Notes: generated by a model not told the origin, from the letters alone. A DNA stretch of 64,000 bases from Candidatus Levybacteria bacterium RIFCSPHIGHO2_01_FULL_36_15b (GCA_001782045.1 MFNK01000003.1:248001-312000), one strand, 5' to 3'; positions 1-8,613 are shown, counted from the first letter of the stretch. Program-made: numbers and translations.

Positions 1-223
1 CAAGTTTTAATCGTGTTTCAAATCCCGAATCTAGAATTTTTTTCTTAACATACTCAATTGCCTCTTCGTCCAAATCAATTGCTAAAACTTCTCCACCCTG
101 TTTTAGAATTTCGAAAGTATGTCCTCCACCCCCTAGAGTCGCATCTATATATTTTCTTCCTTTTTCTACTTGCAAAAGGTCTATTACTTCATTTAAAAGA
201 ACACTTTTATGGAAATTATCCAT
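1..223 (-). CDS. rsmH: 16S rRNA (cytosine(1402)-N(4))-methyltransferase RsmH, N-terminal part (runs off the window)
   Basis: Reading leftward from an ATG at 221-223 gives about 74 residues with the RsmH amino-terminal signature: H5-K-S-V-L-L-N-E-V-I-D-L-L, then the SAM-binding stretch YIDATLGGGGHT and an acidic loop VLAIDLDEEA. RsmH methylates N4 of C1402 in 16S rRNA in the ribosomal decoding site. The start overlaps the end of mraZ by 8 bases, the usual mraZ-rsmH order at the head of the division and cell wall cluster, so translation is probably coupled. The rest of the gene lies to the left of the window. Confidence 0.93.
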   Translation of the reverse strand, partial: MDNFHKSVLLNEVIDLLQVEKGRKYIDATLGGGGHTFEILKQGGEVLAIDLDEEAIEYVKKKILDSGFETRLKL

Positions 224-656
224 TGCCTTCTTTGTCTTTAGTTAGTCTTTTTGAAATGGCATCAATACGCTTTTCAAGTACATTTCTATACTCTAGCCAT
301 CGTTTCTTGTCCCAAATTTCAACGTACCTTGAAAGACCTATGAACACGACTTCGTCTTCAATTCTTCCAAATTCTTTAAGATAAGCTGGAAGTATAAACC
401 TTCCTTTAGCGTCAAGTTCGACACTTGAAGCGCTCCCAAGTAAAAATCTTTGAGTTTCTCTTGTTTCGGAATGAATAAACGGTCTGCCCTCTGTACCCTC
501 AAGTAGTGCTTTCCAGTTTTTTTCGGAAACAATAATAAGTGCGTTTTCATATCCTAGCGTTACAATTAACTTTTCTCCCAAGATTTCTCTAAATTTCTTT
601 GGGAATGATAATCTTGCCTTAGTATCAATTTTGCTTTCATATTGTCCTAGTAACAT
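216..656 (-). CDS. mraZ: Transcriptional regulator MraZ
   Basis: This 146-residue protein has the normal family length and two SpoVT/AbrB-like half domains. The second carries the intact signature DAKGRFILP at residues 82-90; the first has the variant DTKARLSFP at 11-19. MraZ is a ring-forming DNA-binding protein that represses its own operon by binding short repeats in its promoter. Such repeats are visible just upstream (671-695). The ATG is well placed, with AGGAGG six bases before it. rsmH follows with an 8-base overlap, so the gene heads the division/cell-wall cluster continuing to the left. Identification is secure; autoregulation is inferred from the operator. Confidence 0.96.
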   Translation of the reverse strand: MLLGQYESKIDTKARLSFPKKFREILGEKLIVTLGYENALIIVSEKNWKALLEGTEGRPFIHSETRETQRFLLGSASSVELDAKGRFILPAYLKEFGRIEDEVVFIGLSRYVEIWDKKRWLEYRNVLEKRIDAISKRLTKDKEGNG

Positions 657-662
657 TTCCTG

Positions 663-668
663 CCTCCT
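663..668 (-). promoter_or_regulatory. Strong Shine-Dalgarno sequence of mraZ
   Basis: AGGAGG on the minus strand lies six bases before the mraZ ATG. It is worth noting because many other starts in this window lack any recognisable Shine-Dalgarno sequence. Confidence 0.7.
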
Positions 669-670
669 AT

Positions 671-695
671 CCCACCTTTTCCCTTATTTTCCCAC
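671..695 (-). promoter_or_regulatory. Putative MraZ operator: three boxes at 10-base spacing
   Basis: On the minus strand three boxes follow each other exactly ten bases apart: GTGGG (691-695), AAGGG (681-685) and GTGGG (671-675). Known MraZ sites in Escherichia coli and other bacteria are TGGG-type direct repeats with a ten-base period, so this matches both sequence and spacing. The boxes begin right at the expected transcription start and end just before the Shine-Dalgarno sequence of mraZ, a position suited to repression. Confidence 0.8.
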
Positions 696-703
696 TTTAT
701 ATC

Positions 704-732
704 ATTTTGCACGGATTTTTCACAGCTGTCAA
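704..732 (-). promoter_or_regulatory. Probable sigma70-type promoter of mraZ-rsmH
   Basis: A perfect -35 TTGACA (727-732) and a weak -10 CAAAAT (704-709) are separated by 17 bases on the minus strand. Transcription would start near 697, immediately before the first MraZ box. The poor -10 makes this a moderate call. The remaining bases up to 800, between mraZ and the next gene, show no clear terminator. Confidence 0.5.
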
Positions 733-800
733 CAACCAAAAGGATAAAATAGTGTTTAAGAAGTTATAAAATCACTAAATGTAGACTTTTTAAGGAGTAA

Positions 801-1262
801 TTATTCGAAACTGTCAAGAGAAGCTTCTGATTGGTAAGTTTTTCCGTCTTTGATTAACTTTACCACAACCTTGATTTGCGAAATATCTTTGTCAGGGTGA
901 CACACATCGGAGCATGTTCCTAGATAAATTCTTTCTTTTACGGAGTTTTTGTTAAGATTAACCTTACCTACTGCCCCCCTTGGTATTTCACCAGCCATGT
1001 ACGATACTTCGTATTCCATTTCATCTATCCCCTCTGGTTTTGCAACTAATAAGTAAACTGCATTTTCTGAAACAGCTCCTTCTAGTTCTAGTCCAATTTC
1101 CTTTGCGTCTATTGAGGAGACCTGATCTTCCTCTTGAGCAATTGGGGCATTTTGTATAGGAGCTGAGCCCTTAAGAAGGAAGAATGAGCCAACAAGAATA
1201 AATATAACCAAAACAACGGCAGCTATCAAGAAATTTCTGCTTTTGAGTAGATCTTTGTTCAT
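801..1262 (-). CDS. Membrane-anchored extracellular protein with a CxxxCH motif, function unknown
   Basis: I do not recognise a named family. The 153-residue protein has a short positive N-terminus, one hydrophobic segment at about residues 10-30 without a clear cleavage site, a low-complexity linker, and a predicted beta-rich domain from about residue 50. Near the C-terminal third it has Cys-Ser-Asp-Val-Cys-His. Two cysteines four apart followed by histidine recall metal or thiol sites such as those of Sco-type proteins, but no other Sco feature is visible. It stands alone between glyS and mraZ on the same strand. An anchored extracytoplasmic role is inferred from topology only. Confidence 0.7.
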   Translation of the reverse strand: MNKDLLKSRNFLIAAVVLVIFILVGSFFLLKGSAPIQNAPIAQEEDQVSSIDAKEIGLELEGAVSENAVYLLVAKPEGIDEMEYEVSYMAGEIPRGAVGKVNLNKNSVKERIYLGTCSDVCHPDKDISQIKVVVKLIKDGKTYQSEASLDSFE

Positions 1263-1303
1263 TTAGATTAGCATATGAGAAATATTTTTTGATGTCAAGT
1301 AGG

Positions 1304-2590
1304 TTACTGAAGTTTATTAAGAAAATGCTCAAAAAGCTCTTCAATTTTTACTCTTTTCTGCTTTGCAGTATCTCTATCGCGAACCGTAACAGTACCATCT
1401 TCTAAACTCTGAAAATCTACTGTAACACACCATGGTGTTCCGGCTTCGTCTTGTGAAAGATAGCGCTTTCCAATATTCCCTCTGTCATCCCACGCTGTCA
1501 TAAAATGTGGCTTTAAATCATCATAAATTTTTCGAGCTTTTGAAACCAGATCTTCTTTATTTGCCAAAAGCGGAAATACTGCCACTTTTATGGGAGCAAG
1601 CTTAGGATGCAACTTCAGTAGTGTTCTATTGTCAATTTTTGAATATGAATCAAGTAAAAAGAAAAGCAGCGATCTATCTACTCCTCCAGAGGTTTCAATT
1701 ACCCACGGAGTAAATTTAACACCATTTTCCCCAATATAATTCAAGCTATGCGCAGAAAGGTCATAGTCGCCTCTGTGGTGTATCCCTTCAAATTCGCTCC
1801 AACCAAACGGAGCATTGTATTCTATATCTTCTGCATATTTTGCATAATGAGCTCTTTCAGTATCTTCATGTTTTCTGAAACGTAAATTATCTTTATTTAT
1901 TCCCAAAGATTGGTACCATTTCATTCTTTGCTCTTTCCAGTATTCAAACCATTTATTGCCTTCTTTGTCGTTATTTTCTATAAAAAATTCAAGCTCCATT
2001 TGCTCAAATTCACGACTCCGATATGTAAAATTTCCCGGAGTTATTTCGTTTCTAAAGGCTTTACCAATTTGCGCTATACCGAATGGAATCTTAACTCTTG
2101 TCGAACTTACAACGTTTTCAAAATTAACAAAAGCTCCTTGGGTAATTTCCCCACGCAAATATACTTCTGATTGTTCACCCTCTAAAACACCAAGATAAGC
2201 CTTAACTAAAAGATTAAAATTTTTAGGCTCTGTCCATTCCACTTTTTTTCCTTTATGAAATTCTTCGTGAGACTTAATTTCCTGTCTTTTATCGGCTCTA
2301 AATCTTTCATGACAAATCTTACACTCAACTAAAGGATCTGTAAAAGCTTTTAGGTGACCTGATTTTTCCCAAACGGTTGAGTTCATCATTACTGCAGCAT
2401 CTACGCCAACGACATCGTCGCGCAGTTCTACCATAGACTTCCACCACTCTTGTTTAATATTTCTTTTAAGTAAAACTCCTAAGGGTCCATAATCCCATGT
2501 CCCCGTTAAGCCCCCATAAATTTCACTTCCCGGAAAAATAAAACCGCGTCTTTTACAGAGCGCGACTAAGCTTTGCATTTTGTCTTCCAT
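1304..2590 (-). CDS. glyS: Glycine--tRNA ligase, single-chain dimeric type
   Basis: The enzyme charges tRNA-Gly with glycine in the cytoplasm. The 428 residues are near the usual length of about 450. Visible are the N-terminal GFIFPGSEIYGG..GTWDYGPLG segment, class II motif 1 around VWEKSGHLKAF (73-83), a cysteine pair at 90 and 93, motif 2 around FRNE..TPGNFTYRSREFEQ (179-197), motif 3 GGVDRSLLFFLLD (302-314) and an anticodon-binding domain from about 333. A second in-frame ATG at codon 5 has GGAAG before it and could be the real start. recO ends 12 bases upstream, so the two are probably co-transcribed. Confidence 0.97.
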   Translation of the reverse strand: MEDKMQSLVALCKRRGFIFPGSEIYGGLTGTWDYGPLGVLLKRNIKQEWWKSMVELRDDVVGVDAAVMMNSTVWEKSGHLKAFTDPLVECKICHERFRADKRQEIKSHEEFHKGKKVEWTEPKNFNLLVKAYLGVLEGEQSEVYLRGEITQGAFVNFENVVSSTRVKIPFGIAQIGKAFRNEITPGNFTYRSREFEQMELEFFIENNDKEGNKWFEYWKEQRMKWYQSLGINKDNLRFRKHEDTERAHYAKYAEDIEYNAPFGWSEFEGIHHRGDYDLSAHSLNYIGENGVKFTPWVIETSGGVDRSLLFFLLDSYSKIDNRTLLKLHPKLAPIKVAVFPLLANKEDLVSKARKIYDDLKPHFMTAWDDRGNIGKRYLSQDEAGTPWCVTVDFQSLEDGTVTVRDRDTAKQKRVKIEELFEHFLNKLQ

Positions 2591-2602
2591 AGGGTTATTG
2601 TA

Positions 2603-3139
2603 TCAAAAAGAGGAAATAACTTCTTTCGCTTTTAGCTTTCTTTCCAAAATACTTTCTATAAATCTATGCGTATTAAAATCTAAATCTTGCTCTATACTTG
2701 AAAATCCAAGAAGCTTTAAGAGACTTATTTCAAAATGATTTACTACAATTTTTGGATCTTTCCCCTTTTCAATATCCAAAAGAGTAGTTTTTAAAAGTTC
2801 AAAAATCTGCTGACTTTCCTGATTTTCAGCGCACAAACTATCCACTAATTCACAAATATGATATGCATATCCTATTTTTTTAAGGTCTTTTTTTAAAATA
2901 CTAAAGTTTGAAAGCGTCTCGACTTCCGAAAGAGTAAACATAGATTTTCCTTTATATATACTGAATTTGGAATAATTTAAAAGTTCTATGTGTGGAGATC
3001 TGCGGCTGGTAATTTTACGCACGCCTTTTGCCATTAAGCTTATTTTTCCGTAGTGCTTTGAAAAAACAGTAATTATTCTGTCTGCTTCAGCAAGGCTTTT
3101 TCTTTTTAGTACAATACCTTCGGTTTTGTGCGCTCTCAT
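2603..3139 (-). CDS. recO: DNA repair protein RecO, short form lacking the zinc finger
   Basis: RecO helps load RecA at gaps and anneals single strands in the RecFOR pathway. The N-terminal OB domain is clear (TEGIVLKRKSLAEADRIITVF at about residues 6-26; KGVRKITSRR), followed by a helical domain. At 178 residues it is much shorter than the usual 240 or so. The cysteine-rich segment normally following LLGFS is missing, yet the typical C-terminal element RFIESILERKLK is present, so the gene is complete rather than truncated. The start overlaps the stop of the DUF4012 gene (TAATG). It sits directly upstream of glyS. Confidence 0.9.
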   Translation of the reverse strand: MRAHKTEGIVLKRKSLAEADRIITVFSKHYGKISLMAKGVRKITSRRSPHIELLNYSKFSIYKGKSMFTLSEVETLSNFSILKKDLKKIGYAYHICELVDSLCAENQESQQIFELLKTTLLDIEKGKDPKIVVNHFEISLLKLLGFSSIEQDLDFNTHRFIESILERKLKAKEVISSF

Positions 3140-5106
3140 TATCTAACCTTAAGATTAAGCGTCTTATCAGAGGCTAGGCTAAATTCCTCTATTGTTTTGC
3201 CTCCTAGGCTTATTTTATGTGGCTGCGCAGGTAAACCCGGCTGCTTTTGAATTAAAAGCGGTAGATTTGAATTTTCAGCTAGCTTAAAAGGGAGTTTATA
3301 CGTTACAGTAAGCTTTGCAATTCCCTTTGGTCTTACTGTTAGAAAGCCTTCAAAAACCGTTTTTCCGAGCTCATCATAGGTTTTCATCTTGACTTCGCTT
3401 CCCTGAGAGTCAACCAACGTACTGCCTTTAGGAACATATATTCTAACCCAATCTCGCAGTACTGCATTTAAACATAAGTTTCCTCTCTCCAAATTACAAT
3501 CCGACGGGGGGAAGGGATTTTTATAGTCGACTGTTAATGTTTTCGTAATTGCCCCGTCTCCTGCAACCTCATAATTTTCTGTTACTTCCTCAGATACGAA
3601 CATATTGGATTTAGCTCCGCCTAAATTTGCCTGATTTATATGCAAATAGTCCCCGTCGAAATCTACTATTCGTCCAGCTGCATTAAAAGCTTCTAGACCG
3701 GCTTGAGCTTCCTTGTCGTACATATAAAATAGAATGTGCTTCTCTGACATTTGCGTTAGCATGGTTTGAAAAAGGGGACCCCAATAAAGCTTAGGGGATG
3801 AAGAAAAAGCCTTATTTAAAATTGCATACATTAGCTCTCCTATTAAATCTTTTCTTTCAGTTCTAATATACCCAACCGGCCTAGAAGAATAATCTTCAAG
3901 TTCATATATAACTTGCGGGCATCCTCCGCACCGAGAATCTTCTTTTGTAGTAAAAGTTCTTCCTGCAGCTTGTATATCGCCCAGGATATTCATTGCGGCA
4001 ACCAATGCCTGCGTATCAACCGCAATAATTCCATCTACTTCTGCTTTTGCACTCGATCTATCATAAAGCTTGGTAAAGGCATCCATAGAGACTTTAAAAT
4101 CAGGCGAAAGGTTGACGTCTCTTAAATTTAGGTTTCTTACCTCTAGATACTTTTGAATAACTTCAGGCGCTACTTGTTTACCGGAAATCGTGTCATCCAA
4201 ATTATAAATATCGCTTGATCTGTCTACGTGAATTACGCCGCTATCTAGTCTAAAAATAGAATAGGCTGTCAAAAATCCTCCTGTTGGACGAAGCTCTTTA
4301 TCGTTTTGGAAAAGAATCAAATACTTCTTTTCATCCGGTTCTCCTAAAAGATTTGGAAGAATTTTGATAAGGGGACGTGCGCTGTTAATAAGCGCTACGC
4401 TTTGATCTGACATTGATCTTAATTTTTCCAATCCGCTTCTTACTTTCTTACCCGGACCAATCACAGGATAGTGAGAGGGATTAACTTGGTCTATTTCTTT
4501 TTGAGCTAAAGAAAGTTTATCTGCTATTTTATCAATATTTGGCGTGATTTTACCCATTGTTTTAATTGCAGTCTCAATTCTTTGTTCCGCAGTGCCTCCA
4601 ACAAAACTTCCTTGACCTTTAAGTCCAAGTAAATCAGCATAGGGCTCTACGGAATCTAATAATATTGTTGCTCCTTCCAAGCCGTAAAATCCTGCACTAA
4701 TTAAATGGTCGGCATCGTTATAGTACCAAGAAGCAATGGGAATAAATTTTAAATAGACCATTGAATGAAGACTTTTCTGCGTAAGGTTAAGTTTTTCTTT
4801 GGTTTTTGCAAGCTCATCTGAAGCAAGCGCTACGTTTTGCTTCTTAACTGCGTTAATTGCAGCTCCTGCTTGAGCATATGTAGCCTTAACGGAATTGTAC
4901 AACGCTAAACTCTGAACCGTAACTAAAGTAAAAAACGCAATTAGAATAATAATTACAGCAAAAGCGATTTTGCCTTTTCTTCCTGAAAATATCTTTCTAA
5001 ATTTATTTTGTGATATCATTGAAGAATTTTGTACACTATTACTTATAACGCTTTGATCATCTTTTTGTTTTGGACTTTCAAAATTAATTTTTTCAATTGT
5101 TTCCAC
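3139..5106 (-). CDS. DUF4012 domain protein, membrane-anchored
   Basis: The 655-residue protein has a cytoplasmic N-terminus, one transmembrane helix at about 47-68, a helical stretch rich in Lys/Glu/Ala (about 70-250) and then the DUF4012 core beginning KKYLILFQNDKELRPTGGF (about 260-278). DUF4012 proteins are common in actinobacteria and CPR genomes near surface polysaccharide genes; their biochemical role is not known to me. Here it lies directly before the sugar transferase block, supporting a role in envelope glycan display or processing (inference). The start is GTG (5104-5106). It overlaps recO by one base at its 3' end. Confidence 0.88.
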   Translation of the reverse strand: METIEKINFESPKQKDDQSVISNSVQNSSMISQNKFRKIFSGRKGKIAFAVIIILIAFFTLVTVQSLALYNSVKATYAQAGAAINAVKKQNVALASDELAKTKEKLNLTQKSLHSMVYLKFIPIASWYYNDADHLISAGFYGLEGATILLDSVEPYADLLGLKGQGSFVGGTAEQRIETAIKTMGKITPNIDKIADKLSLAQKEIDQVNPSHYPVIGPGKKVRSGLEKLRSMSDQSVALINSARPLIKILPNLLGEPDEKKYLILFQNDKELRPTGGFLTAYSIFRLDSGVIHVDRSSDIYNLDDTISGKQVAPEVIQKYLEVRNLNLRDVNLSPDFKVSMDAFTKLYDRSSAKAEVDGIIAVDTQALVAAMNILGDIQAAGRTFTTKEDSRCGGCPQVIYELEDYSSRPVGYIRTERKDLIGELMYAILNKAFSSSPKLYWGPLFQTMLTQMSEKHILFYMYDKEAQAGLEAFNAAGRIVDFDGDYLHINQANLGGAKSNMFVSEEVTENYEVAGDGAITKTLTVDYKNPFPPSDCNLERGNLCLNAVLRDWVRIYVPKGSTLVDSQGSEVKMKTYDELGKTVFEGFLTVRPKGIAKLTVTYKLPFKLAENSNLPLLIQKQPGLPAQPHKISLGGKTIEEFSLASDKTLNLKVR

Positions 5107-5148
5107 AAATAATATGATAGCCTGAAATGCTTAAGTGTGTCAACCCAA

Positions 5149-5802
5149 CTAATTTAGGGTTACATGAATTCTCGATTGCGTTATGTTTGCAGGAAAATTT
5201 AGTTGAGTCTTCATTTGAACTTGGTATGTTTTTTTCCCATTATCATAAATTAGCGCGTCCGAGACGACATAAGAAGACGCACCATTTGCCGAGACTTCAC
5301 TGTTCCAAACGGGATGATTATCGGTTTTATTATAAAGCCTAATCCATATTATTTGATTCCCCGTTGGAATTTGCGTAGATACTTCAAACCTTACTTCCTT
5401 AATGTTTACATAATTACCTAAATCAAAAGATACCTGTAGGCCTTCTACATCAGCCCAGTCAGACGAGCTGTTCGTTCCGGAACCAAAGGAAATAAAGTAA
5501 TCCTTAATATTGTTTTTACTTGTTTCATAATTAGATATATTTGAACTTTCTTCGACAAAAGGAGTAGGAGAATTAGTAGGAGAGTTAATAGGAGAAGGTG
5601 AAGGATTTGAGGTTTTTTCGCTTATTATAGCTTGGGGCTTAAGTATGAATGAATAAATTACTGCAAGATTTGTAACAATTATTATTGCGCATACAGCGAT
5701 AATAAAAAAGGCATTTCTTACTCTTTTCTCGTCGAGCTTTATTCTTTGTTCGTCTTTCTCAAGTTCTCTTTCAAGATTTTCTACTTCTTTTGATTCATCC
5801 AT
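5149..5802 (-). CDS. Membrane-anchored protein with extracytoplasmic beta domain, function unknown
   Basis: No named family is recognised. The 217 residues start with a charged, probably coiled N-terminus (Glu/Lys/Arg rich, 5-29), then a transmembrane helix (about 30-54), a Ser/Pro/Thr linker (66-82) typical of wall-spanning spacers, and a C-terminal beta-rich domain (about 95-217) with motifs such as ISFGSGTNSSSDW and IWIRLYNKT. A carbohydrate-binding or jelly-roll fold is a guess from this pattern. The gene ends four bases upstream of nothing else on its strand; the sugar transferase gene lies four bases upstream of its ATG, so they are probably one operon. Confidence 0.72.
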   Translation of the reverse strand: MDESKEVENLERELEKDEQRIKLDEKRVRNAFFIIAVCAIIIVTNLAVIYSFILKPQAIISEKTSNPSPSPINSPTNSPTPFVEESSNISNYETSKNNIKDYFISFGSGTNSSSDWADVEGLQVSFDLGNYVNIKEVRFEVSTQIPTGNQIIWIRLYNKTDNHPVWNSEVSANGASSYVVSDALIYDNGKKTYQVQMKTQLNFPANITQSRIHVTLN

Positions 5803-5806
5803 TATC

Positions 5807-6463
5807 TTAGAGCGCGCCTTTACCCGAAATCATAGCCCAGGGAGTTTTTAAAATAATCCACAAGTCATAAATAATTGAGCGTTTCTTTACGTACATTGCA
5901 TCCATCTCTATTCTTTTATCAAAATTTATTTCAGACCTTCCTGAAACCTGCCAATAACCAGTAACTCCCGGTTTAACCGACAAAACTACTTTTACTGCCC
6001 CTTTAGTATGGGGATATTGTTTTTGCTGTTCTTCCAGTTCGTCAGGGTAATAAGCCCTGGGCCCAACTAGGCTCATCTCTCCTCTTAGAATATTAAAAAA
6101 CTGCGGAACTTCATCTAAAGAATGTTTTCTAATAAAATGCCCTACTCTTGTTACTCTTGGATCATCTTTAAGTTTGTAACTTCCTCTTTTATATTCATAA
6201 AAAAGTTTTGAATACTCTGGGTTTTTACGAAGTAGTCTATGTGCATTTTCCACCATACTTCTGAACTTATACATTTTAAACAATTTTCCGCCTCTTCCTA
6301 CTCTTTTTGGAGTATCAGCCAAAACAGGACCCTTCGAATCCAATTTTATTAAAACTGCAAGTAGAATTATTAATGGAGAAAATAATATTATGAGGATTAA
6401 AGAGAAAATAATATCTACCATTCTTTTAATTTTTTCGTAAAACCCGTTCTTGTGCGATTCCAT
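5807..6463 (-). CDS. Polyprenyl-phosphate sugar phosphotransferase (bacterial sugar transferase family)
   Basis: Enzymes of this family (WcaJ/PglC/WbaP core) start glycan assembly by moving a sugar-1-phosphate from a nucleotide sugar to undecaprenyl phosphate at the inner face of the membrane. The 218 residues have one N-terminal hydrophobic hairpin at about 16-38, then KMYKFRSM (63-70), the catalytic region R..SLDEVPQ..NILRGEMS (112-131) with VGPRAYYP, and KPGVTGYWQVSGRS (164-177). It is the short single-domain form, as in PglC. The substrate cannot be read from sequence. The adjacent GDP-mannose pyrophosphorylase makes a mannose-linked pathway likely. Confidence 0.95.
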   Translation of the reverse strand: MESHKNGFYEKIKRMVDIIFSLILIILFSPLIILLAVLIKLDSKGPVLADTPKRVGRGGKLFKMYKFRSMVENAHRLLRKNPEYSKLFYEYKRGSYKLKDDPRVTRVGHFIRKHSLDEVPQFFNILRGEMSLVGPRAYYPDELEEQQKQYPHTKGAVKVVLSVKPGVTGYWQVSGRSEINFDKRIEMDAMYVKKRSIIYDLWIILKTPWAMISGKGAL

Positions 6464-6466
6464 AAA

Positions 6467-7549
6467 TTAAGTTAAATCCTCGTATTCGGTCCCAGATAAG
6501 CTCTCTACGAATTTTTTTATTTGAGGTACTGAATCCTTAGGGCAAACCAGTAAAACATCGTCTGTATTAATAATTATAACCTTAGACAAGTCTAATCCTA
6601 CAACAAGCTGATCGGTATAGTTAAATACCAGATTATCGCTGCTTCCTTCAAGCATTACCTTTCCTTTAGTTACATTTTCATGAATTGATATTTGTAAAGC
6701 TTCTTTTAATGCTTCCCAAGCGCCAACATCGCTCCATCCCAAATCGGCTGCAATTACAAATACCTTATCTGTATCTATTTTTTCCAAAATAGCACTATCA
6801 AAACTGATTGTTTCAAACTCGGGATATGTTTTTTGCATAATTTTCTCATAACTATTGGTTTTATAAGATTTTTGAATATCCATTATTCCTTCCCAAATTT
6901 TAGGGGCAAACTTTTCATACTGGGATAAAACAAACTGAGGCGTAGTTACAAAATAACCAGGATTCCATGCATAATTTTGGTTTTCTAAAAATTTTTGTGC
7001 CTCCTCAAGTGATGGTCTGTATATTAATTTTTTAAACTTAAAAATTTTTGTGCCTCTTACGCTATCTATCTCATCTCCAAACTCAATCCATCCCAAATTC
7101 TGATTTGCAAATCTTGCTCTTTGCCCTATAAAAATTAACGAGCTGGGATTACTGGAAACTAATTTTTCAGCAAATAAGAGAACCTCTCTAAATCTTCTTT
7201 CTTTCTTAACAAAATGGTCGCTCCAAATAATCGCAACTGGTTCGTTCGGATTCTCTTTTCCGACAATTCCCATTGCGACTCCAACAGCGGGGCCTACGTC
7301 TCTCATTTCCGGCTCAAGAATAAAATTATCAGAAGGAATTTGAGGAAGGTGCGATCGTACTATATTTTCATACTTCTTACCTGTAGATACATAAATATCT
7401 TCGTATTTAAATTCTGGCTGCAGTCTTTCTACTGCTAGTTGAAGAGTTGATTTATCACCAACGATTTTTTCAAATTGTTTGGGAGTATTTTTTCGCGATA
7501 ATGGCCAAAGTCGAGTTCCCACCCCTCCGGCAAAAATAACTACTTTCAT
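6467..7549 (-). CDS. manC: Mannose-1-phosphate guanylyltransferase (GDP-mannose pyrophosphorylase)
   Basis: It makes GDP-mannose from GTP and mannose-1-phosphate. The 360-residue protein begins with the nucleotidyltransferase signature GGVGTRLWPLSR..TPKQF (8-26), has IIWSDHF with the metal-binding Asp, and ends with a domain matching the catalytic unit. It lacks the C-terminal cupin phosphomannose isomerase domain of bifunctional ManC/AlgA (about 470 residues). It overlaps the next upstream gene by four bases (ATGA). It feeds the Gmd enzyme at 29324 and mannosyltransferases in the cluster. No phosphomannomutase is present in this window. Confidence 0.94.
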   Translation of the reverse strand: MKVVIFAGGVGTRLWPLSRKNTPKQFEKIVGDKSTLQLAVERLQPEFKYEDIYVSTGKKYENIVRSHLPQIPSDNFILEPEMRDVGPAVGVAMGIVGKENPNEPVAIIWSDHFVKKERRFREVLLFAEKLVSSNPSSLIFIGQRARFANQNLGWIEFGDEIDSVRGTKIFKFKKLIYRPSLEEAQKFLENQNYAWNPGYFVTTPQFVLSQYEKFAPKIWEGIMDIQKSYKTNSYEKIMQKTYPEFETISFDSAILEKIDTDKVFVIAADLGWSDVGAWEALKEALQISIHENVTKGKVMLEGSSDNLVFNYTDQLVVGLDLSKVIIINTDDVLLVCPKDSVPQIKKFVESLSGTEYEDLT

Positions 7550-8613
7550 ACTTTGTTTCTTTCTATAAAATCCAACAAATTTTTCTTAAATTCTTTATGC
7601 GAAAATCTTAATGAATTTTCAATACAAGCTTCTCTATTATATCTATTAGCTTTAAAATTTTCCAACACATTCTCAAGTTCGGGTTCGCTGCCAAAAAATT
7701 CCCCGGTTTTTCCCTCTTTAACTATATCCAAAGCCCCTCCTGCTTTATAAGCAATAACGGGTTTTCCAAAGTATTGTGCCTCTACCATTGCAAGCCCAAA
7801 ATCCTCAGTAGTAGGAAAAATAAAAGCACGGCAGTTTAGGTAATAACCGTAAAGCTCCTCTTCTGATAAATTTTTTATAAATTCAATATTGCTGCCCGCT
7901 TTCCGTTTTAGCTTACCTTCTTCCCACCCTGTCCCGATTATTTTCAGCGGCAACTTTAATTTATTAAAAACTGAAATTGCCATGTCAATTCTTTTGTAAG
8001 CAACAAGTCTTGATATTATAAGAAAATAATTTTGCTCGGCTGGAAGTTTTGGCTTAACATCGGAAATAGAAAGAGGTGGGAAAATTACACTTGAGTTTTG
8101 CCCATAATAATTTTTAATCCTTTTTTTTACTTCGTTTGATATAGCTATATAATAATCCGGTCTTTGAGAAGCAATTTTATCCCACAGCCTAAGGTAGGAA
8201 ACTACTGGTTTAGAAAAAAGCTTAAACAGCCTACCTTTAAAATAAACATTGTAACCGCTCCATAAATATCTAGTTGGAGTTAAGCAATAACATATATGCA
8301 AAGTTTTAGGCTTTGTAATTATTCCTTTTGCAGATTCACTGGTCACAGAAATAACCAAATCGTAATTTTCAAAGTTAAAACCCTCAAACGCAATTGGCAT
8401 AAGGGTGGCTAAAAACTCATGCCTTGAAGAAGCTCCGGGAATTTTTTGCAAAAAAGAGGTTTTTATATTAAATTTTTTTGCCCAAGGTGCTTTTTCTTTG
8501 TTATAAACTGAAGTAAAAAGATCTGCTTTAGGAAATATTTTATTTAGAGAAAGAAGCACTCTTTCTGCTCCTCCCCATTTATTAACTCTATCGTAAACCA
8601 ATGCTACTTTCAT
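7546..8613 (-). CDS. Family 4 glycosyltransferase, mannosyltransferase-like
   Basis: GT-B fold enzyme of 355 residues. The N-terminal VALVYDRVNKWGGAERVLL with the GGAE loop and the later P-T-T-E-DFGLAMVEAQ..GKPVIAYKAGG (E-x7-E nucleotide-sugar site, about 270-292) are typical of GT4 members related to WbaZ and other mannosyltransferases. It would add a sugar from a nucleotide donor to the lipid-linked glycan on the cytoplasmic face. It is wedged without gaps between another GT4 gene (one base upstream) and manC (4-base overlap), which favours GDP-mannose as donor, but this is context only. Confidence 0.92.
   Translation of the reverse strand: MKVALVYDRVNKWGGAERVLLSLNKIFPKADLFTSVYNKEKAPWAKKFNIKTSFLQKIPGASSRHEFLATLMPIAFEGFNFENYDLVISVTSESAKGIITKPKTLHICYCLTPTRYLWSGYNVYFKGRLFKLFSKPVVSYLRLWDKIASQRPDYYIAISNEVKKRIKNYYGQNSSVIFPPLSISDVKPKLPAEQNYFLIISRLVAYKRIDMAISVFNKLKLPLKIIGTGWEEGKLKRKAGSNIEFIKNLSEEELYGYYLNCRAFIFPTTEDFGLAMVEAQYFGKPVIAYKAGGALDIVKEGKTGEFFGSEPELENVLENFKANRYNREACIENSLRFSHKEFKKNLLDFIERNKV

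Noticed and set aside
58..384. Rightward open frame opposite rsmH and mraZ
   Set aside because: It lies antisense to two well-supported genes with their expected overlap and has no family features.
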